From: Streptomyces kronopolitis | Lineage (GTDB): Bacteria > Actinomycetota > Actinomycetes > Streptomycetales > Streptomycetaceae | Assembly: GCF_014646275.1 (NCBI RefSeq) | Contig: NZ_BMND01000020.1 | Location: forward strand, 62,001 to 126,000 | DNA length: 64,000 nucleotides | Direction of reading: 5' to 3' | Shown: positions 17,950 through 26,280 of the stretch, piece by piece | How the letters are laid out: every line of letters begins with the position of its first letter | Numbering within the stretch: the first letter of the stretch is position 1 | Notes under the pieces: generated by a model | The model's input: the letters and a program-made list of their open reading frames with translations, nothing else | Database searches by the model: none | What the model was told of the DNA's origin: nothing | Made by a program: the position numbers and the translations under genes

Positions 17950-18142
17950 GTCCGTTTCCAATCGTTCAGCTGGGGAGCCTCGGGCCGGTGCGGCCCAACT
18001 TCGTCACACAGAGTGCCTAGATGGTGACAGAGGCGAGCGGTTCCCCGAGCATTGCACGCCTATCCATCCGTATCGGTCCCTCAGACGGGTGATTGAAGGG
18101 GCGCGCTACTGCCGCCCGGCGTGCCCAGCTCACGCCGTTCGC

Positions 18143-19285
18143 TTACGGTGCCCCGTCCGCCTTGCGGTGCACCCGCGCGATCCAGTCCGCCGGTTTGGCG
18201 ATCTCTTGTTTGGTGGGGAGGGTGTTCGGCGACGTCCAGATGCGGTTGAAGCCGTCCATGCCGACCTCCTCGACGACCGCGCTGACGAACCGCTCGCCGT
18301 CGCGGTACTGCCGGAGTTTGGCGTCCAGCCCGAGCAGCTTGCGCAGCGCCTGGTCGAGCCGGCCCGCGCCGCTGGCCCGGCGCTTTTGGAACTTCTCCCG
18401 GATCTCGGCGACGGTGGGCACGACATCGGGGCCCACCCCGTCCATCACGAAGTCGGCGTGCCCCTCCAGCAGGGACATCACGGCGGTCAGCCGGCCGAGG
18501 ATCTCGCGCTGCGCGGGCGTCTGGACCAGATCGACGAGCGAGCGGTCGTCCTCGCCCTCCTCGCCCTCGGGCTTGGCGCCGGCCAGCGACTGGGCGGCCT
18601 CGCGCAACCGCTCCAGGAGGGCGCCGGGGTCGATGTCCGTCTCGCTGAGGAAGGACTGGATCTCGCCCTCGATGTGGTCGCGCAGCCACGGGACGGCGGT
18701 GAACTGGGTGCGGTGGGTCTCCTCATGGAGGCACACCCACAGCCGGAAGTCGTGCGGGGAGACCTCCAGCTCGCGCTCGACGTGCACGATGTTCGGCGCG
18801 ACGAGCAGCAGCCGGCCGCCTTGTGCCGCGGCCGGCAGGTCCCGGGAGGCCGGGGCGAACGTCTCGTACTGGCCCAGGACCCGGGAGGCGAGGAACGACA
18901 GCAGCATGCCCAGTTCCACACCGGTGACCTTGCCGCCGACGGCGCCGAGCACCGCGCCCCCGGGGACCGTCGAGCGGCGGTCCTCCATCTTGGCCAGCAG
19001 CGGCTTGAGCACGGCGCGGAACCCGGCGACGTTCGCCCTGATCCAGCCGGGGCGGTCCACGACGAGGACGGGGGTGTCGTGCGGCTCCTCGCCCGTCGCG
19101 TCGGGCTGTGCCATGCGCGTGAAGGCGCGGACGTGCGCCTCGGAGGCCTTGGCGTGCTTGCGCAGCTCGGCGACGATCGCGCGGGCCTCGTCCCGGCTCA
19201 CCTCGGGACCCGGCCGCACGAAGCGGGTCGCGGTCGCGACCGCGAGATTCCAGTCGACCATCTCGGTTCCACCGATGCTCGTCAT
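18143..19285 (-). CDS. DUF2342-family zinc-dependent metalloprotease
   Basis: 380 residues from ATG at 19285. The recognisable zinc motif HEETHRTQF lies at about residues 201-209, fitting the HExxH pattern with a later Glu or Asp as third ligand (LEGHADFVMDGV is a candidate at about 285-296). The family (TIGR03624/TIGR03883) is actinobacterial and once carried the label 'coenzyme F420 biosynthesis associated'; its substrates are unknown. It is a single-domain, soluble-looking protein without signal peptide. Its place between dacB and tilS is conserved in streptomycetes, and this positional constancy supports the call. Confidence 0.87.
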   Translation of the reverse strand: MTSIGGTEMVDWNLAVATATRFVRPGPEVSRDEARAIVAELRKHAKASEAHVRAFTRMAQPDATGEEPHDTPVLVVDRPGWIRANVAGFRAVLKPLLAKMEDRRSTVPGGAVLGAVGGKVTGVELGMLLSFLASRVLGQYETFAPASRDLPAAAQGGRLLLVAPNIVHVERELEVSPHDFRLWVCLHEETHRTQFTAVPWLRDHIEGEIQSFLSETDIDPGALLERLREAAQSLAGAKPEGEEGEDDRSLVDLVQTPAQREILGRLTAVMSLLEGHADFVMDGVGPDVVPTVAEIREKFQKRRASGAGRLDQALRKLLGLDAKLRQYRDGERFVSAVVEEVGMDGFNRIWTSPNTLPTKQEIAKPADWIARVHRKADGAP

Positions 19286-19340
19286 GAGTTCACCGTACGT
19301 GGGCGCTTGGCGTGGGGGTAGCCGACTGTCGGGCTTCCCG

Positions 19341-19447
19341 CGTTGTCGGCCGTCCCGCCGTGGGGCTTCTCGCCGTTGCGGTTCGCTGCGCTTGGCCGTT
19401 CTTCCGACGTTGTCGGCCGTCCCGCCGTGGGGCTTCTCGCCGTTGCG
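19341..19447. repeat. 40-bp direct repeat pair
   Basis: Two identical 40-base copies at 19341-19380 and 19408-19447, starting CGTTGTCGGCCGTCCCGCCG, are separated by 27 bases. They sit upstream of the metalloprotease gene. The arrangement resembles small dispersed intergenic repeats of Streptomyces; whether more copies exist elsewhere in the genome cannot be seen here. Confidence 0.85.
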
Positions 19448-19480
19448 CCTGCGGCGGGCCGGTGGGTTTTGGGTGCGGTG

Positions 19481-19549
19481 ACGGGCCTCCGGGGCCGGTG
19501 TGTGGGACTGCTTCGCTTTACGTCCCACACACCGGCCCCTCCGGCCCGT
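19481..19549 (-). terminator. Long hairpin downstream of dacB
   Basis: A perfect 18-bp stem (19491-19508 with 19522-19539) around a 13-base loop is extended, across a 3x3 internal loop, by a second 7-bp stem (19481-19487 with 19543-19549). It lies about 60 bases past the dacB stop. Confidence 0.85.
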
Positions 19550-19609
19550 CCCCTCCCGTTGTGGGGAGGGAAGGAGGCCGGTGGGGGGTGGACGTGGGGG
19601 TGGGGTTTT

Positions 19610-21217
19610 TCAGCGGCAGCCGCAGTTGGCTACTGCTGAGGCGAGTTTGTCCAGGGCGGATTGGGCGCCTTGGGGGTCGGTGGTGCCGGTGGTCATGAAG
19701 GAGAAGACCAGGAGGCGGCCGTCGGCGTCGACGACGGTGCCGGCCAGGGTGTTCACGCCGGTGAGGGTGCCGGTCTTGGCACGCACGGCGCCGGCGCCGG
19801 CGCTCTGGCCCCGGTAGCGGTTGCTGAGGGTGCCGGTGAAGGCGGCCACCGGGAGGCCGGTGACGACCGGGCGCAGGGCGGGGTGGTCGCGCTCCGCGGC
19901 CTGGAGCAGGAGGTGGGAGAGCAGGCCGGCGGTGACCTTGTCGTCGCGGTTCAGGCCGCTGCCGTCCTTGAAGACGGCGCCGGACAACGGCAGGTGCTGC
20001 CGGGCCAGGGCGGTGCGGACGGCGTCCCCGGCGCCGGCGAAGCTGACCGGGCGGCGGGAGCCGATCGCGGTCTGCCGGGCCAGGGCCTCGGCGATGTCGT
20101 TGTCGCTGTTGGTGAGCATCCGCTCGACGAGCGCGGACAGCGGCAGGGAGTGCACGGCGGCGATCCGCTCGGGCTTCGCGGGCGCCTTGGCGTCGGCCGG
20201 GTCGCCGTCGACGGTGATGCCGCGCTGGTGGAGCAGGTCGGCGAAGGTGCGGGCCGCGGCGTGGGCCGGGTCGGACTCGCGGGGTGCCGGGCCGTGCTCG
20301 CTGTCGTCGAGGCGGGCCTCGTCGGTCATCAGCGGGGTGACCGGGGCGAGGTTCTCGTTCGGGCCGATGGGGTGCTCGACGGGGCCCGAGTAGGCGCGGG
20401 TGTCGTAGCCGAGATCGACCTTGGTGAGGTGGCGCCGCTTGAGGGCGCGGGCGGTGGCGTCGGCGAGGGTGCGCAGATTCGCGGGCTGCTCCTCGGCGCC
20501 GTGCCGCGGGGCCCGGGCGGTGAGGGTGGGGTCGCCGCCGCCGACCAGCACGATGCGGTGCGTGCCGGACAGCACGACCCCGGTGTCGATGCGGTGGTCG
20601 GGGCCGAGCACGGAGAGCGCGGCCACGGCGGTGGCGAGCTTGACGGTGGAGGCGGGGGTGGCGGCCTTGTTCTGCCCCTCGCCGAAGACCTCCCGGCCGG
20701 CGGCGACGTCCACGACGGAGGCCGTGCGCACCGGGCCGAGGGCCGGGTCCGCCAGCAGCGGGGAGAGCGCGTCGGCCAGTCCCGCGTCGGTGGGCACGGG
20801 GGCCGCGCCGCGGCCGGCTCCGCCGTGCACGGGGGCGCCGAGGGCCGGCAGCACGGCCGGTGCGCTGGGTGCGGGAGCCGGCTCGGCGGCGTGATGCTCG
20901 CCACTGGCGCCGTCCATCACCGCCGCCTCCGCGCGCTCGGCCGTACGCTGACCCGAGTCCCACGGTCCGGCCGCCGCCACCGCGACGAGCGCGACCGCCA
21001 GGCCGGTGCCCGCGGAGACCGCCGTGAGCCGCCAGGTCTGCTGTGTGTGGCGCGGTGTGGCCTGCCAGGCCTGCCGTGCGGCATCGGCCGCTGCCCGCGC
21101 CGACCGGTACGCGGCATGCGCCGACGTGCGCGCGGCCTGCCCGGCCGACCCCGCCGCCGAGCGCGCGAAACGCTGCGCCGACTGCCATCTGACCTGCCAC
21201 GTTCTGGTCTCCGGCAC
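19610..21217 (-). CDS. dacB: D-alanyl-D-alanine carboxypeptidase/endopeptidase (PBP4, S13 family)
   Basis: 535 residues if started at GTG 21217, which has GGGG about ten bases upstream; a GTG at 21262 is the alternative. A cytoplasmic basic/Ala-rich N-terminus leads to one membrane segment (TGLAVALVAVAAAGPW), so the enzyme is anchored outside the membrane. All S13 active-site motifs are present: SxxK as ATPASTVKLATA, SxN as TNSDNDIAEAL, and KTG as RAKTGTLTGV. It trims peptidoglycan peptides. A Pro/Ala-rich linker precedes the catalytic domain. The C-terminus ends CGCR, an unusual paired-cysteine tail. It is divergent from ppa, an arrangement conserved in Streptomyces. Confidence 0.92.
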   Translation of the reverse strand: MPETRTWQVRWQSAQRFARSAAGSAGQAARTSAHAAYRSARAAADAARQAWQATPRHTQQTWRLTAVSAGTGLAVALVAVAAAGPWDSGQRTAERAEAAVMDGASGEHHAAEPAPAPSAPAVLPALGAPVHGGAGRGAAPVPTDAGLADALSPLLADPALGPVRTASVVDVAAGREVFGEGQNKAATPASTVKLATAVAALSVLGPDHRIDTGVVLSGTHRIVLVGGGDPTLTARAPRHGAEEQPANLRTLADATARALKRRHLTKVDLGYDTRAYSGPVEHPIGPNENLAPVTPLMTDEARLDDSEHGPAPRESDPAHAAARTFADLLHQRGITVDGDPADAKAPAKPERIAAVHSLPLSALVERMLTNSDNDIAEALARQTAIGSRRPVSFAGAGDAVRTALARQHLPLSGAVFKDGSGLNRDDKVTAGLLSHLLLQAAERDHPALRPVVTGLPVAAFTGTLSNRYRGQSAGAGAVRAKTGTLTGVNTLAGTVVDADGRLLVFSFMTTGTTDPQGAQSALDKLASAVANCGCR

Positions 21218-21303
21218 CTCGGACCAGCCCCTTTCGCCACCACACACCTGCGTGGGGGACACTTAATCACCAGACGTATGTGTTGATCATGGAGGAGCCA
21301 CCC

Positions 21304-21798
21304 GTGGAGTTCGACGTCACCATCGAGATCCCGAAGGGTTCGCGGAACAAGTACGAGGTGGACCACGAGACCGGTCGGATCCGCCTGGACCGTCGACTCT
21401 TCACCTCGACCAGCTACCCGGCCGACTACGGCTTTGTCGAGAACACCCTGGGCGAGGACGGCGACCCGCTGGACGCCCTGGTCATCCTGGACGAGCCGAC
21501 CTTCCCCGGCTGCCTCATCAAGTGCCGCGCCATCGGCATGTTCCGGATGACCGACGAGGCCGGCGGCGACGACAAGCTGCTGTGCGTGCCGGCGTCCGAC
21601 CCGCGCGTGGAGCACCTGCGGGACATCCACCACGTGTCGGAGTTCGACCGCCTGGAGATCCAGCACTTCTTCGAGGTCTACAAGGACCTGGAGCCCGGCA
21701 AGTCCGTCGAGGGCGCCGACTGGGTCGGCCGCGCCGAGGCCGAGGCCGAGATCGAGGCCTCCTACAAGCGCCTCGAGGCGCAGGGCGGCGCGCACTGA
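21304..21798 (+). CDS. ppa: Inorganic pyrophosphatase (family I)
   Basis: 164 residues from GTG at 21304, fixed by the ribosome site GGAGGAG at 21291-21297. It hydrolyses pyrophosphate to phosphate, driving biosynthetic reactions. Family I residues are clear: IPKGSRNKYEVD near the start, SYPADYGFVENTLGEDGDPLDALV with the metal-binding aspartates, and ASDPRVEH. Size matches the compact bacterial hexameric enzymes. It is transcribed away from dacB and ends 80 bases before a terminator; the linaridin cluster begins beyond that on the other strand. Confidence 0.97.
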   Translation: MEFDVTIEIPKGSRNKYEVDHETGRIRLDRRLFTSTSYPADYGFVENTLGEDGDPLDALVILDEPTFPGCLIKCRAIGMFRMTDEAGGDDKLLCVPASDPRVEHLRDIHHVSEFDRLEIQHFFEVYKDLEPGKSVEGADWVGRAEAEAEIEASYKRLEAQGGAH

Positions 21799-21879
21799 TC
21801 CAGGGTCAGCCACCCGGCGTCCGGCCCGGCCCTCGCGGCCGCCGTGCGCCGGGAGCGGCACTCTGATTTTCGTACGCGA

Positions 21880-21909
21880 ACGGGCGGCACCCAGTCGGGT
21901 GCCGCCCGT
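21880..21909. terminator. Terminator after ppa
   Basis: A perfect 13-bp stem (21880-21892 with 21897-21909) and 4-base loop lie downstream of ppa and at the left border of the linaridin cluster. The 276 bases between it and linL hold nothing recognisable. Confidence 0.8.
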
Positions 21910-22185
21910 CGTGCGTGTCGCGGGGTCGCCGGTGAACGTGCGGTGGCAGGGGTGGGGCGTGGCCGAGTGGTGGCGGTCGCCCGGGGCGTGCCGTCGCGGC
22001 GGTTCGGCTCGTGAGGGAGGGGCCGGGGCTCGGGGCGTACTGGGGCGGCGGCGCGGCCGGGCCCGTGCGGGTGCGGGCAGGAGGGCCTCGGCGGGCGTGT
22101 GGCGGGCCGTGGGGAGGCCGACGGCCGCGCGGGGGCGTGGAGGTGGGCGTGAGCGGCTGACGGGCCCCGTGTGCGGGGCCGGACG

Positions 22186-23031
22186 TCACGCGGGGGCGAG
22201 GGCGGGGGTGGCGGCCTTCTCGACCGCGCGCTGCTCGTTCTGGAGGAAGACGTAGAGCAGCGCCGGGTGGGTGGCGCCGAAGGCCAGCACGAAGCGGTTG
22301 AGGCCCATGAACTGACCGATTCCCAGGTGGAACAGGGTCATGGAGCCGAGATAGGCCTTGGCGGCGGGCTTGGGCAGCACGAAGACCAGCGGGAAGCCGA
22401 CCTCGGCGGCGACGGTGGCCCAGGTCACCAGCTTCCCCAGCATCGGGTACTTGTGCACGAGCCGGAAGATCCGCGGGTCCCCGTAGTTGTGCGTGCGGAT
22501 GACTCCGCTGAACGCCTCTCCGCTCAGCCACACCGGGGACACCAGCTTGACCACGCCGGAGGCGACGTAGGAGATGGTCGTCTCCAGGGCCAGGGCGCGC
22601 ATGGCCACGTCGCGGGCCTTCTCGTCGTCCTTGAAGGTGCCGGTCGAGGCGAGGACCACGTTGACGACCTGCTGCAGCTGGTCGGCCCCGTCCCCGCCGA
22701 AGGGGGTGTGCAGCCGGCCGGCCGCGCCCGTCACCGCCAGCACGGCGCTGCCCGCGGTGCGGACCCCGCGCTTGTGCGCCCAGATCATCGTGGCGGCGGA
22801 AGCACCCGCCTGCACTCCGTACAGGGCGACCGCGGCCTTCTTGGAGCTGAGGGCGCGGGTCAGCCGCGGAAAGCGCTTGGCGAACTGCGGGCGCATGCTC
22901 GCCAGTTGGCCGCTGAGCAGCTCACCGTCCTCGAACTTGCGGTGCTGGCTCAGCATTTCCAGTGCGGAGACCAGCGTGCCCAGCGAAGCCACTCGGCGTG
23001 CCGTGACCTCGGGTGGAGCGCTGAGAAACAT
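22186..23031 (-). CDS. linL: LinL-like membrane protein of the linaridin cluster
   Basis: 281 residues from ATG at 23031. Several hydrophobic helices (about 65-85, 145-165, 200-225, 230-265) and the motif FRLVHKYPMLGKLVTWAT recall the HTTM/vitamin-K-carboxylase-like membrane fold. In cypemycin-type clusters, LinH and LinL homologues are class-defining membrane proteins needed to mature the precursor peptide. It is the last gene of the minus-strand cluster, and the precursor gene lies just upstream across a terminator hairpin, so it is probably expressed by read-through. Family assignment rests on context plus fold resemblance, not on catalytic residues. A stand-alone HTTM protein is the fallback call. 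Confidence 0.68.
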   Translation of the reverse strand: MFLSAPPEVTARRVASLGTLVSALEMLSQHRKFEDGELLSGQLASMRPQFAKRFPRLTRALSSKKAAVALYGVQAGASAATMIWAHKRGVRTAGSAVLAVTGAAGRLHTPFGGDGADQLQQVVNVVLASTGTFKDDEKARDVAMRALALETTISYVASGVVKLVSPVWLSGEAFSGVIRTHNYGDPRIFRLVHKYPMLGKLVTWATVAAEVGFPLVFVLPKPAAKAYLGSMTLFHLGIGQFMGLNRFVLAFGATHPALLYVFLQNEQRAVEKAATPALAPA

Positions 23032-23073
23032 GGGTGAGTGCTCCCTGTGAGTGGAGAGGATGAGGTGGGTATC

Positions 23074-23120
23074 AAAAGGCGGGGGCGCGGTACGTGTATC
23101 GGGCGTACCGTGCCCCCGCC
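23074..23120 (-). terminator. Intrinsic terminator/attenuator between linA and linL
   Basis: On the minus strand a 17-bp stem with one G-T pair (arms 23104-23120 and 23078-23094, 9-base loop) is followed at once by TTTT (23077-23074). It starts 25 bases past the linA stop. Such partial terminators after a RiPP precursor gene raise precursor transcript levels over those of downstream genes. Confidence 0.85.
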
Positions 23121-23144
23121 CTCATTGATCGATTGCCGGATGGA

Positions 23145-23339
23145 TCAGCCGGCGATGTTGTGCGTGATCTTGTCGACGGCCACCGCGGTGGCGGAGGTCG
23201 CGGCGAAACCGATCGGCGTCGCCTCCGGGGTGGCGATGGTCGCCAGCGGGGTGATCATGGTCGGGGTCGCGTCGGCACCGATACGGCCCGGCTCCACGTC
23301 GACCAGCTGGGCGTTGGCAAAGTCGGCGAGCATAGACAT
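23145..23339 (-). CDS. linA: Linaridin precursor peptide
   Basis: 64 residues from ATG at 23339, with GAGGA six bases upstream. The leader holds DFANAQLVDV at 6-15, close to the DFAN-type leader motif of cypemycin. The conserved linaridin P-x-x-x-T-P motif appears as PTMITP at 26-31. By analogy with cypemycin (PAM/ATP), cleavage is expected after Met28, giving a 36-residue core starting Ile-Thr-Pro. The core has seven Thr and one Ser as candidates for dehydration and no Cys, so the C-terminal aminovinyl-cysteine of cypemycin cannot form; it is therefore more like the legonaridin (type B) group. The hydrophobic core (ATIATPEATPIGF and so on) is typical. It is flanked by membrane maturation genes on the same strand. 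Confidence 0.87.
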   Translation of the reverse strand: MSMLADFANAQLVDVEPGRIGADATPTMITPLATIATPEATPIGFAATSATAVAVDKITHNIAG

Positions 23340-23462
23340 CGCTGTCCTCTTTCTCTCGGTTGTGAGCACTCCGGCCATTCGGCGGGAGGGCACGGACTCA
23401 CGCGGTGGTGGAACTGCCGGGTGAGTGCGCGGCTTCCGGCCGAGCGGGCCTGAATAGGGCTG

Positions 23463-24050
23463 CTAGGCGGCTGTCGGAAGGGTCTCGGGGCGGGGCGTGC
23501 CGGCGGTCGGCAGCGCGATCTCCTCGGAGACGAAGAAGGGCTCGATCTCCCGGTTCTCCGGGGCGGCGAGGTAGGAGTGCATCAGCAGGAACTGGCTGTG
23601 CGTGGCTCCGTCGGTGTGGGGCAGGTGGTGCTGGATGTAGCGGGAGAGCAGGACGTAGCCGGGCGACCAGACCACGGGGCCCATCTCCGATCCGGCGGCC
23701 GCCGCGCGGGCGCGGATGCCCTGGACGGCGTCGAACAGGGCCTTGGGGGAGCGGTTGCGGGCGTTCCAGGCGAGGGCGTACCAGGGACGGTCGCGGGTGA
23801 TCGGGATCTCCTTCCACTCGCCGGGCTTGCCGTCCGTGACGTCCCGGTAGAGCAGATGGCTGTCCTTGACTCCCGGATTCGGCCCGAAGAAGCGCCAGTT
23901 GGGGGTCGGTATCCGCCGCTTCCCGCACCACAGGAGGCTGTCGAAGCGGGTGTCGGGCAGCTGCGCCGCGGCCGTCACGACGAGCCAGGTGGCGAGCGAG
24001 GCCGTGACCGCGACCGTCTTCACGCGTTCGGTGTGCACGCTCAGGTTCAC
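23463..24050 (-). CDS. Small membrane-anchored protein of the linaridin cluster, unknown function
   Basis: 195 residues from GTG at 24050, one base past the linH stop and using the GAGGAG within the linH end, so the two are translationally coupled. One N-terminal hydrophobic helix (about 11-29) is followed by a soluble domain with WRFFGPNPGVKDSHLLYRDV and many aromatic residues. This W-x-F-F-x-P-N-P pattern is often seen in small partners encoded next to HTTM-type membrane proteins, consistent with linL in this cluster. I do not know its reaction. A partner or scaffold for linL or linH at the membrane is the natural guess. Confidence 0.7.
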   Translation of the reverse strand: MNLSVHTERVKTVAVTASLATWLVVTAAAQLPDTRFDSLLWCGKRRIPTPNWRFFGPNPGVKDSHLLYRDVTDGKPGEWKEIPITRDRPWYALAWNARNRSPKALFDAVQGIRARAAAAGSEMGPVVWSPGYVLLSRYIQHHLPHTDGATHSQFLLMHSYLAAPENREIEPFFVSEEIALPTAGTPRPETLPTAA

Positions 24051-24051
24051 G

Positions 24052-25056
24052 TCAGCTCCTCTTCGCGCCCGCGGCGGTCTTGGCGGTGGGACGGTCCGCG
24101 GCGGGCTGCCGCCGCTCCGCTCCGGTCGGGGGGTCGCCGGCGATCACCTCTGCCACCTTCTCGGCGTGTGCCTGGACGGTGAGCAGCGACTCGTGATCGG
24201 CGCCGTCGATGATGCGGTGGCGGGAACTCTTCGACAGGGCGGCCATCTTGGCCTGGACCGCGTGGTGGGCGGCGTTGTCCCCGTGGTTGTTCTCCGCCGT
24301 GACCACGCTCAGCGGGACGTCCAGGCCGGTCAGGGCCGGGTAGGTCATCGCGTCCAGGTAGTCCCGGTAGGCCAGCGCCCAGGTGCGGGGCTCCGCCAGG
24401 AACGCGGTGGAGCTGCGGTTGACGTCCGGGCGGTAGGTCTTGTTCTTGTTCAGGGCGGGGCGGAAGGCCGACAGGCCGGCCAGGGCGTAGACCCGCTCCA
24501 TGAGCATCGACTGCCGGGACCAGCGGTCCACCTCGCTGCGCCGGGAGCTGCGCAGATGGGCCACGTCGGTGGCGTCGACCATCACCACCGCGCGCACGCC
24601 CTCCGCCGCGCCGGGATGCAGCGACGCGTAGGCGGCGACAAAGTACCCGCCGAGGGAGTGTCCGGCCAGCACCAGCGGAAGGCCGGCGGCGTACGTCTCG
24701 CGCAATTCCTGCAGCAGCGCGAAGTGCCGTTCCAGACCGTAGTGCGCGGACGGCGTGCTGAGTCCGTATCCGGGAGCGTTGAACCGCACATATCCCATGT
24801 CCGCGGGGAGTGCGCCGCAGACCCAGTCCCAGTATTCGTGCGGCATGCCCATACCGTTGTCGAGCAGCACCACGCGACGGGCTTGCGGAGGAATATCGAC
24901 GGCCACCTCGACAAGGCTTCCATCCGGCCGCTCGTGCAGCATGAAGCGGCGCGCACGTTCACGTCTGCCGGTGAATCGCATTACCGCGCCGGCCAGCAGA
25001 CTCGCACCGGCCAGTCCGGAAATTCCTACGGCAAACTGGCGCTCCAAAGACGCCAC
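24052..25056 (-). CDS. linH: LinH-like membrane-anchored alpha/beta-hydrolase-fold protein
   Basis: 334 residues from GTG at 25056, chosen for the strong ribosome site GGGGGAGG just upstream. An N-terminal membrane segment (about 8-28) is followed by an alpha/beta-hydrolase fold: LLDNGMGMPHEYW (oxyanion region), the nucleophile elbow AGHSLGGYFVAAY with Ser134, and GADHESL with the likely catalytic His. CypH-type proteins are the invariant maturation factors of linaridin pathways and are thought to act on the precursor at the membrane. A hydrolase triad retained in this position may instead serve peptide modification; the sequence cannot decide. It is coupled to the 195-residue gene downstream and 72 bases from the helix-turn-helix gene upstream. 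Confidence 0.72.
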   Translation of the reverse strand: MASLERQFAVGISGLAGASLLAGAVMRFTGRRERARRFMLHERPDGSLVEVAVDIPPQARRVVLLDNGMGMPHEYWDWVCGALPADMGYVRFNAPGYGLSTPSAHYGLERHFALLQELRETYAAGLPLVLAGHSLGGYFVAAYASLHPGAAEGVRAVVMVDATDVAHLRSSRRSEVDRWSRQSMLMERVYALAGLSAFRPALNKNKTYRPDVNRSSTAFLAEPRTWALAYRDYLDAMTYPALTGLDVPLSVVTAENNHGDNAAHHAVQAKMAALSKSSRHRIIDGADHESLLTVQAHAEKVAEVIAGDPPTGAERRQPAADRPTAKTAAGAKRS

Positions 25057-25128
25057 ATTCCCTCCCCCGTGATTCGAAGTGGCTGATACCCAGGAATCTA
25101 GCACGCACCGCCGGACTCAAATAATGAG

Positions 25129-25476
25129 TTAGTTGACCCGCCGGCCGGGGTGGGTATTCCCCCGAGGCGCCGGAACACGGCCGATGACACTTCGGCTGTA
25201 CTTCCGCAGTTCTATGTACAGTTCGCCTATCGTGGCCTTCAGCGTGGCGTTTTCTTTGATCAGTTCCGCTATCCGCGACGCACTCTCGGAGTCCCTGCCG
25301 CCTTCACCGGCCAGGCCATTACGCCCGCCCTCGATGAACTGTCGGCGCCAGTTGGATACGGACTGTTCGGAGACCGCTGCTTCCCGCGCGGCTTCCGCTG
25401 CGGTCAGTTCACCGGACACCACTCTGAGTACGAGGGCGAATTTCTTGTCGGTCGGCAATATCGGAGGACGTCCCAC
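25129..25476 (-). CDS. Transposase-type helix-turn-helix protein, possible regulator
   Basis: 115 residues from GTG at 25476, with AGAGGG five bases upstream. The sequence shows a helix-turn-helix like the N-terminal part of IS3-type transposases (SGELTAAEAAREAAVSEQSV, then SNWRRQFIEGG), and a coiled region SASRIAELIKENATLKATIG as in OrfA proteins. No OrfB with a DDE domain follows, and no terminal repeats were seen, so it is not an intact insertion sequence. Its spacing (45 bases from linM, 72 to linH) and good ribosome site suggest a real gene of the cluster, perhaps a DNA-binding regulator derived from a transposase. A decayed IS remnant is the alternative. Confidence 0.6.
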   Translation of the reverse strand: MGRPPILPTDKKFALVLRVVSGELTAAEAAREAAVSEQSVSNWRRQFIEGGRNGLAGEGGRDSESASRIAELIKENATLKATIGELYIELRKYSRSVIGRVPAPRGNTHPGRRVN

Positions 25477-25521
25477 GGCAACCCTCTTCTGTCATCCGCG
25501 CTTCGGTGTGTAATGCCGCAT

Positions 25522-26280
25522 TCAGGGCTTGACGTAGCAGCAGATGAACATGGGGGCCCGTTCGCTGTACGGGGAGCCGTCCCATCGCGCCATGTGGGCC
25601 TCGGGCCTCAGCCCGGCCGCGCGGGCGTAGCCGTCGATGTCGTCCGGGGTGGTCAGCCGGGTGAGTTCGGAGCCGACCCGGGTGGTGCCGTCGGGCTGGT
25701 AGAGGATGTGCGAGCAGTGCCACAGGCCGCCGTCGAGCAGCGTGGAATGGGTCTGCACACCGGTGCCGGGCTCCGGGTAGGGGACGAAGTAGGTGGTGCG
25801 GGTGCGCCCCTCGTGCAGTTCCAGGATCGGCGGCTTGTTGTGGGTCTCGATCACCAGCCGGCCGCCGGGGGTGAGGAGATCGGCCGCGCGCCGCACGGCC
25901 TGCTGCTGATCCTCGGGGGTGTGCAGGATCGAGAGGGTGGCGCAGACGCAATACACGAGGCCGTATCGGGATTCCGAGGTATAGGTGCGGATGTCCCCGT
26001 GCACCGGCTCGACGTCGCCGCCGTCCTTCAGTTTGTCGCGCAGTGCGTCCAGCATCTCCGGTGAGGAGTCCACGCCGGTCACCTGGCCGATACGCGCGGA
26101 GAGCGGGAGGGCGATACGCCCCGTGCCGACGCCGAACTCAAGGGTTCCCGTTTCGGGCGCGGGATGGAGGGCCACCAGCCCTTCCACCGCCTCATCAGTA
26201 ATCCCGTCATCCGGGATCAGCCGGTCGTACCAGCCCTTGAACTGCCGTCCATAACCAATGTCTTCAACCCCGTTGTGCAC
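25522..26280 (-). CDS. linM: SAM-dependent methyltransferase, probable linaridin N-terminal methylase
   Basis: 252 residues from GTG at 26280, preceded by AGAGGA about eight bases upstream. Class I methyltransferase fold: motif I LEFGVGTGRIALPLSAR (about 46-62), acidic end of strand 2 in TGVDSSPEML, and motif-like VEPVHGDIRTYT. CypM, its counterpart in cypemycin biosynthesis, dimethylates the alpha-amino group of the released core peptide. The expected N-terminal residue here is Ile. The late motifs PYPEPGTGVQTHS and SPYSERAPMFICCYVKP are like those of small-molecule or peptide methylases. It lies 299 bases after linE and 45 bases before the helix-turn-helix gene. Confidence 0.8.
   Translation of the reverse strand: MHNGVEDIGYGRQFKGWYDRLIPDDGITDEAVEGLVALHPAPETGTLEFGVGTGRIALPLSARIGQVTGVDSSPEMLDALRDKLKDGGDVEPVHGDIRTYTSESRYGLVYCVCATLSILHTPEDQQQAVRRAADLLTPGGRLVIETHNKPPILELHEGRTRTTYFVPYPEPGTGVQTHSTLLDGGLWHCSHILYQPDGTTRVGSELTRLTTPDDIDGYARAAGLRPEAHMARWDGSPYSERAPMFICCYVKP

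Larger units (their letters stand above)
19286..19609. other. Intergenic stretch with repeats and a long hairpin
   Basis: No gene is supported. The stretch contains the 40-bp direct repeat (19341-19447) and a long hairpin (19481-19549), both listed separately. Frames through it encode low-complexity sequence. Confidence 0.6.

Noticed and set aside
23145..23339. Lanthipeptide, thiopeptide or lasso precursor interpretation of linA
   Set aside because: The core has no Cys, and there is no LanM/LanB/LanC, YcaO or lasso cyclase; LinH/LinL-like context and the P-x-x-x-T-P motif fit linaridins.
25129..25476. Intact IS3-type insertion sequence in the linaridin cluster
   Set aside because: No OrfB/DDE transposase, no terminal inverted repeats and no target duplication were visible.
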